Of a DNA stretch of 64,000 bases, positions 7,634-17,395 are shown piece by piece (position 1 is the stretch's first letter; every line of letters begins with the position of its first letter). This DNA comes from Haploplasma axanthum (GTDB lineage Bacteria; Bacillota_I; Bacilli_A; Acholeplasmatales; Acholeplasmataceae): NCBI RefSeq assembly GCF_900660745.1, contig NZ_LR215048.1, positions 1,488,001 through 1,552,000 on the forward strand, written 5' to 3'. Position numbers and translations under genes: made by a program. The notes below the pieces were generated by a model that was not told the origin of the DNA, made no database searches, and saw nothing but the letters and a program-made list of their open reading frames with translations.

Positions 7634-10600
7634 ATGTTTAGTCTTAACGATTCTCAAACTAGTTTTTTAAATGCTATAAAAATCCATAATAATTATCCTT
7701 CTAATATCGGTGGAGTTTTTAAAATACCAGAAAATATTAATGATCTAGATAAAAAAATTTTTGATTACTTTAATTCCATTCCTATCCTAAAAACCAAACT
7801 TACTTGTACTAATAATTCTACTTATCAATACATTGATTATGAATCAACGATTAAAGTAAATAAAATTTCAAGTCATGAAATGAATTCTTTCTTTGAAGAA
7901 TCCTTTAGTTTATATAATTCACTTCTTTTTAAAGTTGCTTTAAGTGATAATAATATTATTATTGTTTCACACCACATATTATTAGATGGTGGATCAATTA
8001 AGCTTCTTATCAATAATTTGTATAGTTATTTAGAGTTTAATATTACTCCCTCATTTAACGATAGACCATTAACGTCCCTTAGTTCGAAAAATAGCTATTA
8101 TGATTTTTGGAATAAAGAATTAAGTAATAATATTTATACTCCAATAAGACTTAAAAGATTAGATTCAAGTATATCAAGTGCTAAACGAAAAATGGTAACC
8201 ATTGATAGTTCATTGTCAAAAAAGATTAATCTTTTAACAGAACAATATGCCATATCAAAATCATGTTTCTTTGAGGCAATTATATCCTTATATATTTCGT
8301 ATATTAATGATTCTAATAATATAATCATTGGTACATCAACTCATAATAGAAATTATAAAAACAAAGATTCATTAGGTATGTTTGCTAAAACATTACCGCT
8401 ATCAATTTCAATTAACAAAGAATTTACCTTCATAGATTTACTCACTTCTCTTAAGAAGAAACATTATGAAATATTGCGTAATAGAGAAATTTCTTATGAA
8501 GAGATATTAAAAATTAAAAATCAATTATTTGATGTTATTGTTATTGACCATGGAAAATTCACTTATGAAAATAACTTTCTTTTCTATCCTTCTTTAGAAC
8601 TTAGTTTGGTTCTAAATATTGTTGAAAAAAACAATGAAATTATTCTTTATTTTGATTATAAAGAATCTATTTTTAATGAAACTGAAATTAATCGTTTAAT
8701 CAAACGGATTAAACTACTTATAAAACAATCAGTTGTAAATCCTAAAATTGAGTCAATTAATTATTTATTGGATGATGAAAAGTTTTTAATAAAACAATCA
8801 AATGAAATCCCCTCAGTTCTTGAGTTATATTATCAAAATCTCTACCAATCAATTGATAGCATCGCTATTATTGATAATAATATTCAATATACTTTTAATG
8901 ATTTGGAGTTATTATCTAACAAACTTGCCAACAAACTATTATTAATTAAAGATGACATAGTTGCAATAGATATAAAGAAATCATTTTATTCAATTGCAGC
9001 AATGCTAGCTATTATTAAAGCTGGTAAGACTTTTGTTTTTAAGACTTCATATAATCAAGATTTTCTTCAAGATTACTTTCATTTAAATCATGAATTCTTT
9101 AACTCTCTAAATTTTAAATCTGAAAAACTATTTATAAAAGAAAATCAATTTTTATGTCGTTACTATACATCTGGAACAACGAATAGAAAGGAAGTTTTCA
9201 TAAAGAATATTAGTGTTGCAAATCACATCAATAATCATGACAGTTATCAACAACAAAGTAAAGATACTAATGTAATTCCAAGCGTGGCAATGCTACATTT
9301 TGATATTAGTTTAGAAGAAATCATGCTTGCCTTATTAAATAAAAAAACATTACTACTATTTGATGAAAATAGTCTTTCAAATCCTAAATATATCAATAAC
9401 CAATTTTTACAATATAATGTCGATTTTTTCACTACTACTCCTTCAGTCTTTAATTATTTATGGCAAAATGGAGCAATAGAAAGCTTAAAGAATCTAAAAA
9501 TAATAGTCTTAGGTGGTGAAGTACTCACTAAAAGTATCGCCAAAGTAATTTTGGAAAACACAAATTCAAAATTATATAATAGTTATGGTCCAACTGAAAC
9601 TACAATCGCTGTTACATCTATAGAAATAACTGATTATAAAAAGATTCCAATTGGAAAAGCACACGACAATATCAACATTATTATTACTAACAATAAGAGT
9701 ACTCTTCCTAAATATGAGATTGGCGAGATCTTAATAAGTGGTATTTCTGTTGCACGTATTAATGAGGATCGATTTGTTATTATCAAAAATGTAATTTACT
9801 ATAAAACAGGGGATTATGGTTATCAAGATGAACATAATCATTTTTATTATATTGGAAGAATTGATTCAGAAATAAAACGTAATGGTGTAAGAATAAATCT
9901 TTCTTATATTGATAGAGTCCTAGAAAAAAATGATTATATTGAAAAATCAGTTTCGACTTTTAATAATAATTTAATTACAACTTTTTATAACACCAAGTCC
10001 AAAGTTAATAAAAGTGTTCTTTATGAACATCTTATATCATCATTACCAAAAGAGATTATTCCTAACAATTTAGTTGAAGTATCAAAATTTGATATTACTG
10101 CTGAAGGAAAAATCAAATTCAATTCAAAAACAATTGAACATAATTTAATCCCTTATAAGCCTAAATCATTACTTCGAAAAAAAGTACTTACTATTTTTAT
10201 GAATAACCTAGAAACTGATAATATTAGTATAAATGATTATTATCTAACAAAAGGTGGAGACTCAATTAAAGCACTTCTTTTAATTGCTACTCTTGAAGAG
10301 TTTAATCTTAAAATTAATGTTGATGATTTATTTCAAAAAACTATTGCAAATATTATTGATGAAATCAAAGTTGTAAAACATAAAAAAATATACATTCAAA
10401 ACAACGATTTTTTAGTTAAAGAAATAGTTTTTACTTCTAATAAAAAAATATTATTATATGGTTCATCAGGTTTTTTAGGTATACACATACTAAATGAACT
10501 AATCGAGACAACAAACTTAAAAATTGTTATTCCACTCAGAATTAGTTATCTTGATTTTCTTAATCGTTATTATGACTTTTTTGGTACTTCTTTAGATGAA

Positions 10601-11341
10601 TCTAGAATTGAATATCTAAGTTTTAATACATTTATTGACTATTCTAAGATTTGTTTTGTTATTAATGCTACTGGTAATGTAAAATATATTGATACATATG
10701 AAAATTTAACTGGAATTAATGTTAGATTTTTAAACTCTTTAGTTTCTAATTCTATTAAGAACGAGGTTCCGTTAGTTCATATTTCAACTTTAGGTTTATC
10801 AAACTCATATAAACTATTAAAAGAAAATACAAATAAATTACACATTGAATATAATAATCCTTATTTGAATAGTAAAGCTAGTGCTGAAAAAAGAATCTTT
10901 GATCAAAATAATCCCTATTTAAGAATTATTCGAGTTGGTAATTTAATGCCAAACTTTGATACTAACAAATTTCAATTAAATCCTCACGATAATGCATTTT
11001 TAAGATTGTTGTCAACACTTAGCAAGGAAAGTATTCAAACAAATTATACATTTGATATTACACCAGTTGACGTTGCTGCTAAAGCAATTTTAAAGACACT
11101 ATTATTTAATAATAAAGTTTCACATATATTAAATCCTTATCCATTTAAATTTAATGATTTAATTGATAGTAAGGAAAAAAGAATAGTTAGTTTAGGAAAT
11201 GATGTTATTTATTCTATAAAAAAAATTGACTCTTTAGAAACAACTTCATGTTTGAAAAAAGTCAATTTTACATATCCGATATTAGATAAAAAATATCTTG
11301 AGAATCTTTTAAAACTCGCTAACAAAATATTTAACGAATAA
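7634..11341 (+). CDS. Single-module non-ribosomal peptide synthetase, C-A-PCP-reductase
   Basis: 1235 residues from ATG 7634, which has TGGAGGT eight bases upstream; the open frame extends 48 codons further without a site. Domains: condensation (1-~385) with HHILLDG at 113-119; adenylation (~395-840) with YTSGTTNRKE at 511-520, FDIS with Asp557 in the place that binds an alpha-amino group, YGPTET at 651-656, YKTGD at 723-727, GRIDSEIKRNGVRI at 741-754 and Lys826; carrier (~845-915) with GGDSIKA, Ser877 being the phosphopantetheine site; and a thioester reductase (~930-1235) with NAD(P) loop GSSGFLG at 943-949 and Tyr1077-x3-Lys1081. The product should be released as an aldehyde or alcohol. 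Starting with a condensation domain, it may accept an acyl chain or a separately loaded donor. No phosphopantetheinyl transferase is visible nearby. Its base composition matches its neighbours. Confidence 0.9.
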   Translation: MFSLNDSQTSFLNAIKIHNNYPSNIGGVFKIPENINDLDKKIFDYFNSIPILKTKLTCTNNSTYQYIDYESTIKVNKISSHEMNSFFEESFSLYNSLLFKVALSDNNIIIVSHHILLDGGSIKLLINNLYSYLEFNITPSFNDRPLTSLSSKNSYYDFWNKELSNNIYTPIRLKRLDSSISSAKRKMVTIDSSLSKKINLLTEQYAISKSCFFEAIISLYISYINDSNNIIIGTSTHNRNYKNKDSLGMFAKTLPLSISINKEFTFIDLLTSLKKKHYEILRNREISYEEILKIKNQLFDVIVIDHGKFTYENNFLFYPSLELSLVLNIVEKNNEIILYFDYKESIFNETEINRLIKRIKLLIKQSVVNPKIESINYLLDDEKFLIKQSNEIPSVLELYYQNLYQSIDSIAIIDNNIQYTFNDLELLSNKLANKLLLIKDDIVAIDIKKSFYSIAAMLAIIKAGKTFVFKTSYNQDFLQDYFHLNHEFFNSLNFKSEKLFIKENQFLCRYYTSGTTNRKEVFIKNISVANHINNHDSYQQQSKDTNVIPSVAMLHFDISLEEIMLALLNKKTLLLFDENSLSNPKYINNQFLQYNVDFFTTTPSVFNYLWQNGAIESLKNLKIIVLGGEVLTKSIAKVILENTNSKLYNSYGPTETTIAVTSIEITDYKKIPIGKAHDNINIIITNNKSTLPKYEIGEILISGISVARINEDRFVIIKNVIYYKTGDYGYQDEHNHFYYIGRIDSEIKRNGVRINLSYIDRVLEKNDYIEKSVSTFNNNLITTFYNTKSKVNKSVLYEHLISSLPKEIIPNNLVEVSKFDITAEGKIKFNSKTIEHNLIPYKPKSLLRKKVLTIFMNNLETDNISINDYYLTKGGDSIKALLLIATLEEFNLKINVDDLFQKTIANIIDEIKVVKHKKIYIQNNDFLVKEIVFTSNKKILLYGSSGFLGIHILNELIETTNLKIVIPLRISYLDFLNRYYDFFGTSLDESRIEYLSFNTFIDYSKICFVINATGNVKYIDTYENLTGINVRFLNSLVSNSIKNEVPLVHISTLGLSNSYKLLKENTNKLHIEYNNPYLNSKASAEKRIFDQNNPYLRIIRVGNLMPNFDTNKFQLNPHDNAFLRLLSTLSKESIQTNYTFDITPVDVAAKAILKTLLFNNKVSHILNPYPFKFNDLIDSKEKRIVSLGNDVIYSIKKIDSLETTSCLKKVNFTYPILDKKYLENLLKLANKIFNE

Positions 11342-11347
11342 ACATTT

Positions 11348-13738
11348 TTATAATTCTTTTAAAGCACCGATCATATCAATCTTCTTAATTTTCGTATTCA
11401 TAAATATTTCAACAATTACTGTAAATAAAACAGTTAATGCAATTGAGATAACATATGTATACCATGAAATATTTCTTCCCATCATCATACTTGGTGTATC
11501 TATATTTACAATAACAAACATAAACAATAGTAAACCAAGTGGAACTCCAAGAATAATTCCTACAAAAGTCATTACGTTTATTTCTCTAAAAATATAATTA
11601 GATACTTCCAGATTTTTATATCCTAGAACTTTCAAAGTTGCAAGTTCTTTTTCTCTTTCACTAATATTAACATTTGTTAAATTATAGATAACGATTATTG
11701 CTAGAAATGCTGCAGCTAAGATAATAACTGAAGCTATCATTCTAACTTGCCCTAATAATCGTTCTTTTGCTATTAACTCGTTATTTTTAAATGAAATGCT
11801 TAAGAAACCATCAAGTTTTTCAAAGTCTGCCTTAACTAAATCATCATCAATATTACTTGATTTAATTAACAGCTTTGTTGTTAATTGTTCAATTTTCGAA
11901 AAATGTTCTTCATAGTATTTAGAAGTCATATAAATCGAATTATTCATATAATTTTCTGTTATTCCAGTAATTTTTAAATCTTTAACTCCTGCAAGTTCAA
12001 TCGTATCATTTTCTTTAACTTTCAAGTGATTTGAGATTTGTTCGGTTATTAGAATACCTTCTTCATTTAAATTAAGGATTTCTTTAGTTTTACGATTTTT
12101 AAATTCATAAAAATTTTCTAATCTTTCATCACCGATTATAACATTTATATAAAACTTGTTTTTACCATCTTTTGAAGTTAATGACTGACTGAATTCTTTT
12201 ATTTCTATATAATCATTAAAGTTATTATCTAAATAAGTACTTAGTTCATCTGTTAATTCATTAATATTAACAGTAAAATCATATTTATATATTTCACCAT
12301 ATTGTCTTGTAGACACCGCTTTAATCGAATCTGTTAACGCAAATCCCGTAAATACTAAAGCTAATGATCCAGCAATACCTAAAACTGTCATAATAAAATT
12401 ATTAGGGTATCTAAAAAGATTTCTTAAACTAGATTTATGTTTAAACTTTAGATTGTTCCATATAAATTTAATCTTTTCTAAAAAGATTCTTTTTCCATAT
12501 TTAGGTGCTTTTGGAAGCATTAGGGTTGCAACATTTTGTCTTAATGTTTTTCTTATTGCAAATACAGTTGTTAAAACCATACTTATAATAATAAATACCA
12601 TATATAAAACATTGGATAATGAAAAAATATCAGTATTTAGTTTAGGCATAAAAAAGATTGTTTTAAAGGTATTATTTATAATTGCTGGGATTAACCTAAA
12701 TCCAGCAGCATAACCAATACCTGCGCCTAAAATTGATAATACTAAAGCATACATCAAATATTTTGCATAAATATCACTTCTTTTATATCCTAATGAACGT
12801 AGAATACCTGTTTCTTGTCTTTCTTCTTCAATTAATCTCGTCATTGTTGTTAAGACAACAAGTGTTGATACTATTAAGAAAAAGATTGGGAAAATTTGCG
12901 TTATTGTACTAATTGAATTCATTGATGAACTATACATTTGGTATGCTGTGTTAGTGCTTCTATCTAAGACATAATTCTTTATGTCATAGTCTTCAAAACC
13001 ATAAAATTCAAGTTTTTGTTTATCAATGTCGATTAGTTTTTCATTTAATTTGATTATTTCATCGTCGATTAAATTAGTATAAGAATTACTAAATTGATTC
13101 ATGCTTTTATCTTTGTCTACAGTAATGAAAAGATGTGTATAAAGACTAACATTTTCAGCTTTTAATCCATAAAAAATTGCTTCAATAGTATTTGTACCTT
13201 CAACAGATCTTTCAGGTTCTTTAGAAAAATACCAAGTATTTTCAACAATCCCTGATACTGAATATTCAATATTATTGATAACTACTTTGCTACCAACACT
13301 AAATTCTTTCAAATAATATGTTTCCCTTTGAACAAGAATTTCTGTTTCATCCTTTGGATATTCACCATCAATTAATGTCAATCTATTAATCTTTTGATTT
13401 TCGATATCTAAATTATATAAAATACTTTGAACTGTTGTAACATTGTTTACGATTGCTAAAACATCATTCATGAAAACTCCTTCTACGTCTTTAAAATCAG
13501 CTCTTAGAGTTTCAATATTTTCATCATTAAAAGGTAATGTTGATGTTACATACATATCTGCTAAATTAACATCATTAAATTTTTCTGTCATACTCATTTC
13601 TAAGTTTGGTGCGGCAACTAATAATCCAGTAATTACACCTGATGTTAAAAGAATAATACTAAACATTGCTAAAAAACGGCTAATATTGTGTTTAATTGTT
13701 TTAAAACTATTTTTCCAAAATGTTTTTTTCATTACCAT
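11348..13738 (-). CDS. ABC transporter permease, FtsX/MacB type with two FtsX domains
   Basis: 796 residues. An N-terminal membrane helix (about 18-40) is followed by a large extracellular region. Then come FtsX domains with three helices at ~275-400 and again near the C-terminus (~665-790), with another helix at ~445-465 and a second extracellular region between. The motif RLIEEERQETGILRSLGYKRSDI and its second copy NISEREKELATLKVLGYKNLEV are typical of FtsX permeases. The ATG at 13738 overlaps the stop of the ATPase gene, so ATPase and permease are coupled. With the MarR gene this forms a three-gene operon typical of self-regulated export of antimicrobials or lipids. Confidence 0.85.
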   Translation of the reverse strand: MVMKKTFWKNSFKTIKHNISRFLAMFSIILLTSGVITGLLVAAPNLEMSMTEKFNDVNLADMYVTSTLPFNDENIETLRADFKDVEGVFMNDVLAIVNNVTTVQSILYNLDIENQKINRLTLIDGEYPKDETEILVQRETYYLKEFSVGSKVVINNIEYSVSGIVENTWYFSKEPERSVEGTNTIEAIFYGLKAENVSLYTHLFITVDKDKSMNQFSNSYTNLIDDEIIKLNEKLIDIDKQKLEFYGFEDYDIKNYVLDRSTNTAYQMYSSSMNSISTITQIFPIFFLIVSTLVVLTTMTRLIEEERQETGILRSLGYKRSDIYAKYLMYALVLSILGAGIGYAAGFRLIPAIINNTFKTIFFMPKLNTDIFSLSNVLYMVFIIISMVLTTVFAIRKTLRQNVATLMLPKAPKYGKRIFLEKIKFIWNNLKFKHKSSLRNLFRYPNNFIMTVLGIAGSLALVFTGFALTDSIKAVSTRQYGEIYKYDFTVNINELTDELSTYLDNNFNDYIEIKEFSQSLTSKDGKNKFYINVIIGDERLENFYEFKNRKTKEILNLNEEGILITEQISNHLKVKENDTIELAGVKDLKITGITENYMNNSIYMTSKYYEEHFSKIEQLTTKLLIKSSNIDDDLVKADFEKLDGFLSISFKNNELIAKERLLGQVRMIASVIILAAAFLAIIVIYNLTNVNISEREKELATLKVLGYKNLEVSNYIFREINVMTFVGIILGVPLGLLLFMFVIVNIDTPSMMMGRNISWYTYVISIALTVLFTVIVEIFMNTKIKKIDMIGALKEL

Positions 13739-14433
13739 TCAATATCCTCAATACTCATTGGATTTGTATTTATAATATTACTTTGAATTTGGCCGTTTTT
13801 AACCGTAATTACTCTGTCAGCCATATCTTTAATAGCTTGATTATGTGTAACTACAACTATTGTTTTATTATATTTTTTTGATGTATCATATAAAAGTTTT
13901 AAAATCTTTTTACCTGTTTCATAATCTAGAGCACCAGTTGGTTCATCACATAAAAGTAATTTAGGATTCTTAGCAAGTGCTCTTGCTATTGCAACTCTTT
14001 GTTGTTCTCCCCCAGATAATTGCGCTGGAAAATTATTTACTCGATGACCAAGATTAACATCATCTAACGTTTTTTCAACATCAAGATGATCCTTAGTTAT
14101 TTCAACAGCAATTTCAACATTTTCTTTTGCTGTAAGATTTGGCATTAAGTTATAAAATTGGAAAACAAATCCAACATCATTTCTACGATACAATGTTAAT
14201 TCTTTTTCATTCATTTTAGCAATATTCACATCACTAACTAATACATCGCCATTTGTAGGAGATTCCATTCCTCCTAAAATATTAAGTAGTGTAGTCTTAC
14301 CGGCACCACTTGGTCCTAGAATAACTGCAAATTCACCTTCATTTATTTCAAAAGAAATGTCTTTATTAGCAAATATGATTGTATCACCAACTTTAAATTG
14401 CTTATTAACATTGTTAAGTTTAATTATTGACAT
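13732..14433 (-). CDS. ABC transporter ATP-binding protein, LolD/MacB-like
   Basis: 233 residues from ATG 14433, with AGGTGG seven bases upstream. Walker [11 protein letters not shown]-loop [18 protein letters not shown], signature [14 protein letters not shown], Walker [13 protein letters not shown] and the H-loop VVVTHN are all intact. These are the features of ATPases that drive FtsX-type permeases. The 5' end overlaps the MarR gene by 14 bases and the 3' end overlaps the permease gene by 7. Confidence 0.9.
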   Translation of the reverse strand: MSIIKLNNVNKQFKVGDTIIFANKDISFEINEGEFAVILGPSGAGKTTLLNILGGMESPTNGDVLVSDVNIAKMNEKELTLYRRNDVGFVFQFYNLMPNLTAKENVEIAVEITKDHLDVEKTLDDVNLGHRVNNFPAQLSGGEQQRVAIARALAKNPKLLLCDEPTGALDYETGKKILKLLYDTSKKYNKTIVVVTHNQAIKDMADRVITVKNGQIQSNIINTNPMSIEDIEW

Positions 14434-14857
14434 ACTTTTCCACCTCATTCATATGTTTAATTGTTTCTTTAAGTAACTTTGTAAATTCAATAATTTTATC
14501 ATTTCCCATTTTATCAAAAAAAGAATCAAGAATTATATTTGTTGATTGAACTTTTTTCGTAATATAGTCATCGCCTTTTTCAGTAAGATTTAGGATTTGT
14601 TTTCTTTTATCTTTTTCATCTTTGCTAACTGTAATCATTCCTTTAGATAGAAGCTTATTAACTATTGATGTCATTCTACTTTTAGTAAAGCCTAAATGTT
14701 TACTAATGTTACTTGGCTGCTTATCTATATTAAATTTTAAAGCAAATAAAACTGCTTGTTCGCCTTGTAAGAATTGTAAAAACGTATTAATCATTTTAAA
14801 ATTATAAATTTCTATTAATGAATCTCTGAAATCATTTCTAATTTTCGTTTCATTCAT
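14420..14857 (-). CDS. MarR-family transcriptional regulator
   Basis: 145 residues. The winged helix-turn-helix lies at about 45-105: NIDKQPSNISKHLGFTKSRMTSIVNKLLSKGMI followed by the wing SKDEKDKRKQILNLTEKG. Helical ends would form the dimer interface. It is the first gene of the operon with the ATPase and FtsX permease. A palindrome lies between its -10 and its start, so it probably represses its own operon and is released by a ligand that the transporter handles. Confidence 0.88.
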   Translation of the reverse strand: MNETKIRNDFRDSLIEIYNFKMINTFLQFLQGEQAVLFALKFNIDKQPSNISKHLGFTKSRMTSIVNKLLSKGMITVSKDEKDKRKQILNLTEKGDDYITKKVQSTNIILDSFFDKMGNDKIIEFTKLLKETIKHMNEVEKYVNN

Positions 14858-14873
14858 TGTACCACTCCTTTTA

Positions 14874-14888
14874 GTTAATACTGTTAAC
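14874..14888 (-). promoter_or_regulatory. Probable MarR operator
   Basis: GTTAATACTGTTAAC, an inverted repeat with five-base arms and a five-base centre. It sits 8 bases downstream of the -10 and 17 bases before the marR ATG. Placement over the transcription start is typical for autorepression. Confidence 0.55.
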
Positions 14889-14895
14889 CATTAGA

Positions 14896-14924
14896 ATTAT
14901 ATAACTTGTTTGGTTGTTTTACAA
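14896..14924 (-). promoter_or_regulatory. Promoter of the marR-ABC operon
   Basis: On the minus strand TTGTAA (14924-14919), a 17-base spacer, TATAAT (14901-14896). Confidence 0.65.
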
Positions 14925-14925
14925 G

Positions 14926-14950
14926 AAAAAAGAACGCATTTAGCGTTCTT
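14926..14950 (-). terminator. Terminator of the DUF975 gene
   Basis: On the minus strand AAGAACGC and GCGTTCTT form an eight-base stem around TAAAT, followed by TTTTCTTG. It lies 14 bases after the DUF975 stop and just ahead of the marR promoter. Confidence 0.75.
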
Positions 14951-14963
14951 CACATTTTTTCAC

Positions 14964-15539
14964 TTATTCAATAATTTCAATATCTTGATCTTTAATATCT
15001 AAGTAGAATGCAACTTTTGCTGCTTCAACATATGGTTGTAAGAATATTAATCCAACACCAAGTGTAATAATACCTAATATGTACCAACCAATAAATGATA
15101 AATATAGCATAAATAATTTCATTTTATTACCATGCATTAACTCTTGACTCTTTTGAATTGCTTCTGTTGCTGTTAGTTCTTCATTACTATCGGCAATGAT
15201 TAATTCTGTCATTGAATATGCAAGAGCTTTAATTATCCCTGGAATAATAAACAATAAAGCCCAAAGGAATATAAATACTCTTTTCAATACAAACGAAACA
15301 AATGACAACAAGAATTTATTTTGAAATGGAACAAATAATTCAACCAAATCTGGTTTTTCATTTCTATATGACTTCAAAACAAAACCTGCTACTCCTACAA
15401 ATAAAGGTCCCGCAAATAGCCAAAATACAAATGATGATATTCCTATAATTACAAATGATATAACAATAACTAAGAGAATATACCAATAATTTGTTCTAAG
15501 CATTTCCCATGCTTGTTTTTTATAATCTCTACTTTCCAT
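14964..15539 (-). CDS. DUF975 family membrane protein
   Basis: 191 residues with about five hydrophobic segments. The pattern LLFIIPGIIKALAYSMTELIIAD, then ATEAIQKSQELMHGNKMKLFMLYLSFIGW and ITLGVGLIFLQPY is the recognisable core of DUF975 proteins, found widely in Firmicutes. No function is established for the family. It has its own terminator downstream. Confidence 0.8.
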   Translation of the reverse strand: MESRDYKKQAWEMLRTNYWYILLVIVISFVIIGISSFVFWLFAGPLFVGVAGFVLKSYRNEKPDLVELFVPFQNKFLLSFVSFVLKRVFIFLWALLFIIPGIIKALAYSMTELIIADSNEELTATEAIQKSQELMHGNKMKLFMLYLSFIGWYILGIITLGVGLIFLQPYVEAAKVAFYLDIKDQDIEIIE

Positions 15540-15610
15540 ACTAATCCTCCTCTTTTTTATACTCTTATTATAATCTATTTGAGTCGCTATAAAAAGGAAT
15601 TTGATAAAAA

Positions 15611-17254
15611 CTAGTTTTGGAATTGTTTAATTATAATTGGTAAAGATACAGTTGCATTAATAATTAATAATACTGCAAGTAATGCTACTCCACCAACTGT
15701 TAATGCCATAAAGAATGAATATAACAATGGAATTATTATTAATAGTGGAACTGCATAGGCAATTGTTAAAATAATATTTCTAACTAGCTTATTTGAAACA
15801 CGATCACTTACTAATGCTATTAAACCAAATAATGCTGTTACTGCAAACAAGAATGATGCTCCTGCTAATGTAAAAGTTGTCACAAGTGCAAGTAATACAT
15901 TAATTCCTGTTCCTAAAAGTAATACTTTATTTGGATTACTTTTCTTAATTTGTTTAAATAATACATATACAAATCCTAACATTAATATAAGTGTTGGTAT
16001 TTCAGTATTTGAAACTCTTGTATATGTAATACTGAATGGAACTTTTCCAAGAAATGCTACAATATTACTAAATATTAAACTAGTAATAACAAAAATTACA
16101 GTAAGCAATAAACCTTTTGGTAATGTTTTAGTAACAATTGTTTTATCTACCGCTTCTTCTTTAACACTAAAGAATAGAACTGCAACATAACCAAGTAATA
16201 AAACTATACTCAAAATTATTGCAAACATTTGACTATAAGTAATTAAAACATTTGGCAACAATGTAAAGAATACATCATTAGTTTTTGAAGTAAAATAACC
16301 TTCTTCAACATACTTAGCATCACTTATAAATTCTCTTACCATTGGTTCAACTTGTGTTCCCATATGTTGAATTGATGATAAATTAATATTTTCATATGAA
16401 TCTAGTGGTGTATGATAATTATCTAATCCTGCAAGAGTTGCAAAATTAACTCCTGCAATTCCTGTTTCAATAAATGGTGTAAAATCTGTATAATTTGGCA
16501 TTACACTATAAACTGCGGTTGCCATTGAATATGTTACTGGATAATTAGCTTTTTTATATAAATCCATAACTTTTGAATTATTGTTTGATGTTTCAAACAT
16601 ATAAGTTGCTCCATAGCGTCCACGTGATTCTAAATTAATAACAAATTTAGCATTCTTCATGAATTCTGTGTTTTTAGCTGCTAATCTTGCTCCATATAAA
16701 CCAACTTCTTCAGCGTCAGTAAATAAGAAATACACACTGTTCTTTGGATTTAAATCTTTTAATAAATATGCAATTTCTAACATTGTAGAAACTCCATATC
16801 CATCATCCATTGCTCCATAAGATCTTCCTTGTTCACCGTATCTACCTACATGGCCTCTTGAATCATAGTGTGCCATTAAGACAATACCTTCTTCATTTTC
16901 ACCTTTTAGAACACCATAAATGTTTTTTATTTCATATGGTAAATCCTCGTCAATAATTGTTTTAACTTCTTCAACAGAATAATTCATTTCATGAACATTT
17001 GTTGCTCCAAAATATGAAGTTAATGTATCACTAAGATATTGTCTAACTTCTTCATGCTCATCTCTATCATAGTAAGAGTGTGGCTTTCTTGATATTACTT
17101 CAATATGTTCTGCTGCTCTTACAGCACTAAATCTTGACTCATCTTTACTATCTGATGGTCTTGGTGTATATAATACAAACATTGATAAAACTAACACTAT
17201 AATAAGTGATAGTGTTGCGAATCTTTTTGTTAAAAGATAACTTATTTTTTGCAT
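15611..17254 (-). CDS. M28-family membrane metallopeptidase
   Basis: About 547 residues from ATG 17254, six bases after AGGAG; the longer frame begins upstream of that site. One N-terminal helix exports the M28 domain. Zinc-site motifs are in order: MAHYDS, the bridging aspartate in GAMDDGYG, the catalytic pair in FTDAEEVGLYGA, the glutamate or acid in NLESRGRYG and the terminal histidine in NYHTPLDS. The C-terminal ~220 residues form seven or eight membrane helices, so the peptidase is held at the outer face of the membrane. Likely an aminopeptidase that trims external peptides for uptake. No partner gene is evident. Confidence 0.87.
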   Translation of the reverse strand: MQKISYLLTKRFATLSLIIVLVLSMFVLYTPRPSDSKDESRFSAVRAAEHIEVISRKPHSYYDRDEHEEVRQYLSDTLTSYFGATNVHEMNYSVEEVKTIIDEDLPYEIKNIYGVLKGENEEGIVLMAHYDSRGHVGRYGEQGRSYGAMDDGYGVSTMLEIAYLLKDLNPKNSVYFLFTDAEEVGLYGARLAAKNTEFMKNAKFVINLESRGRYGATYMFETSNNNSKVMDLYKKANYPVTYSMATAVYSVMPNYTDFTPFIETGIAGVNFATLAGLDNYHTPLDSYENINLSSIQHMGTQVEPMVREFISDAKYVEEGYFTSKTNDVFFTLLPNVLITYSQMFAIILSIVLLLGYVAVLFFSVKEEAVDKTIVTKTLPKGLLLTVIFVITSLIFSNIVAFLGKVPFSITYTRVSNTEIPTLILMLGFVYVLFKQIKKSNPNKVLLLGTGINVLLALVTTFTLAGASFLFAVTALFGLIALVSDRVSNKLVRNIILTIAYAVPLLIIIPLLYSFFMALTVGGVALLAVLLIINATVSLPIIIKQFQN

Positions 17255-17337
17255 CATTTTCTCCTCTTTCTTTCTCATGAAATTAATTCTACAACAATTT
17301 AGTTTGAATGTCAAATCTTTTTATATTATCTATCTAT

Positions 17338-17372
17338 AAAAACGAAAAAGCAATACACTTTTGATATTGCTT
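17338..17372 (-). terminator. Terminator of the secreted-protein/ABC operon
   Basis: On the minus strand AAGCAATA and TATTGCTT form a stem around a nine-base loop, followed by TTTCGTTTTT. It lies 24 bases after the stop of the second ATPase-permease fusion. Confidence 0.75.
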
Positions 17373-17395
17373 CAACCAAAAAAATATTTAATATT

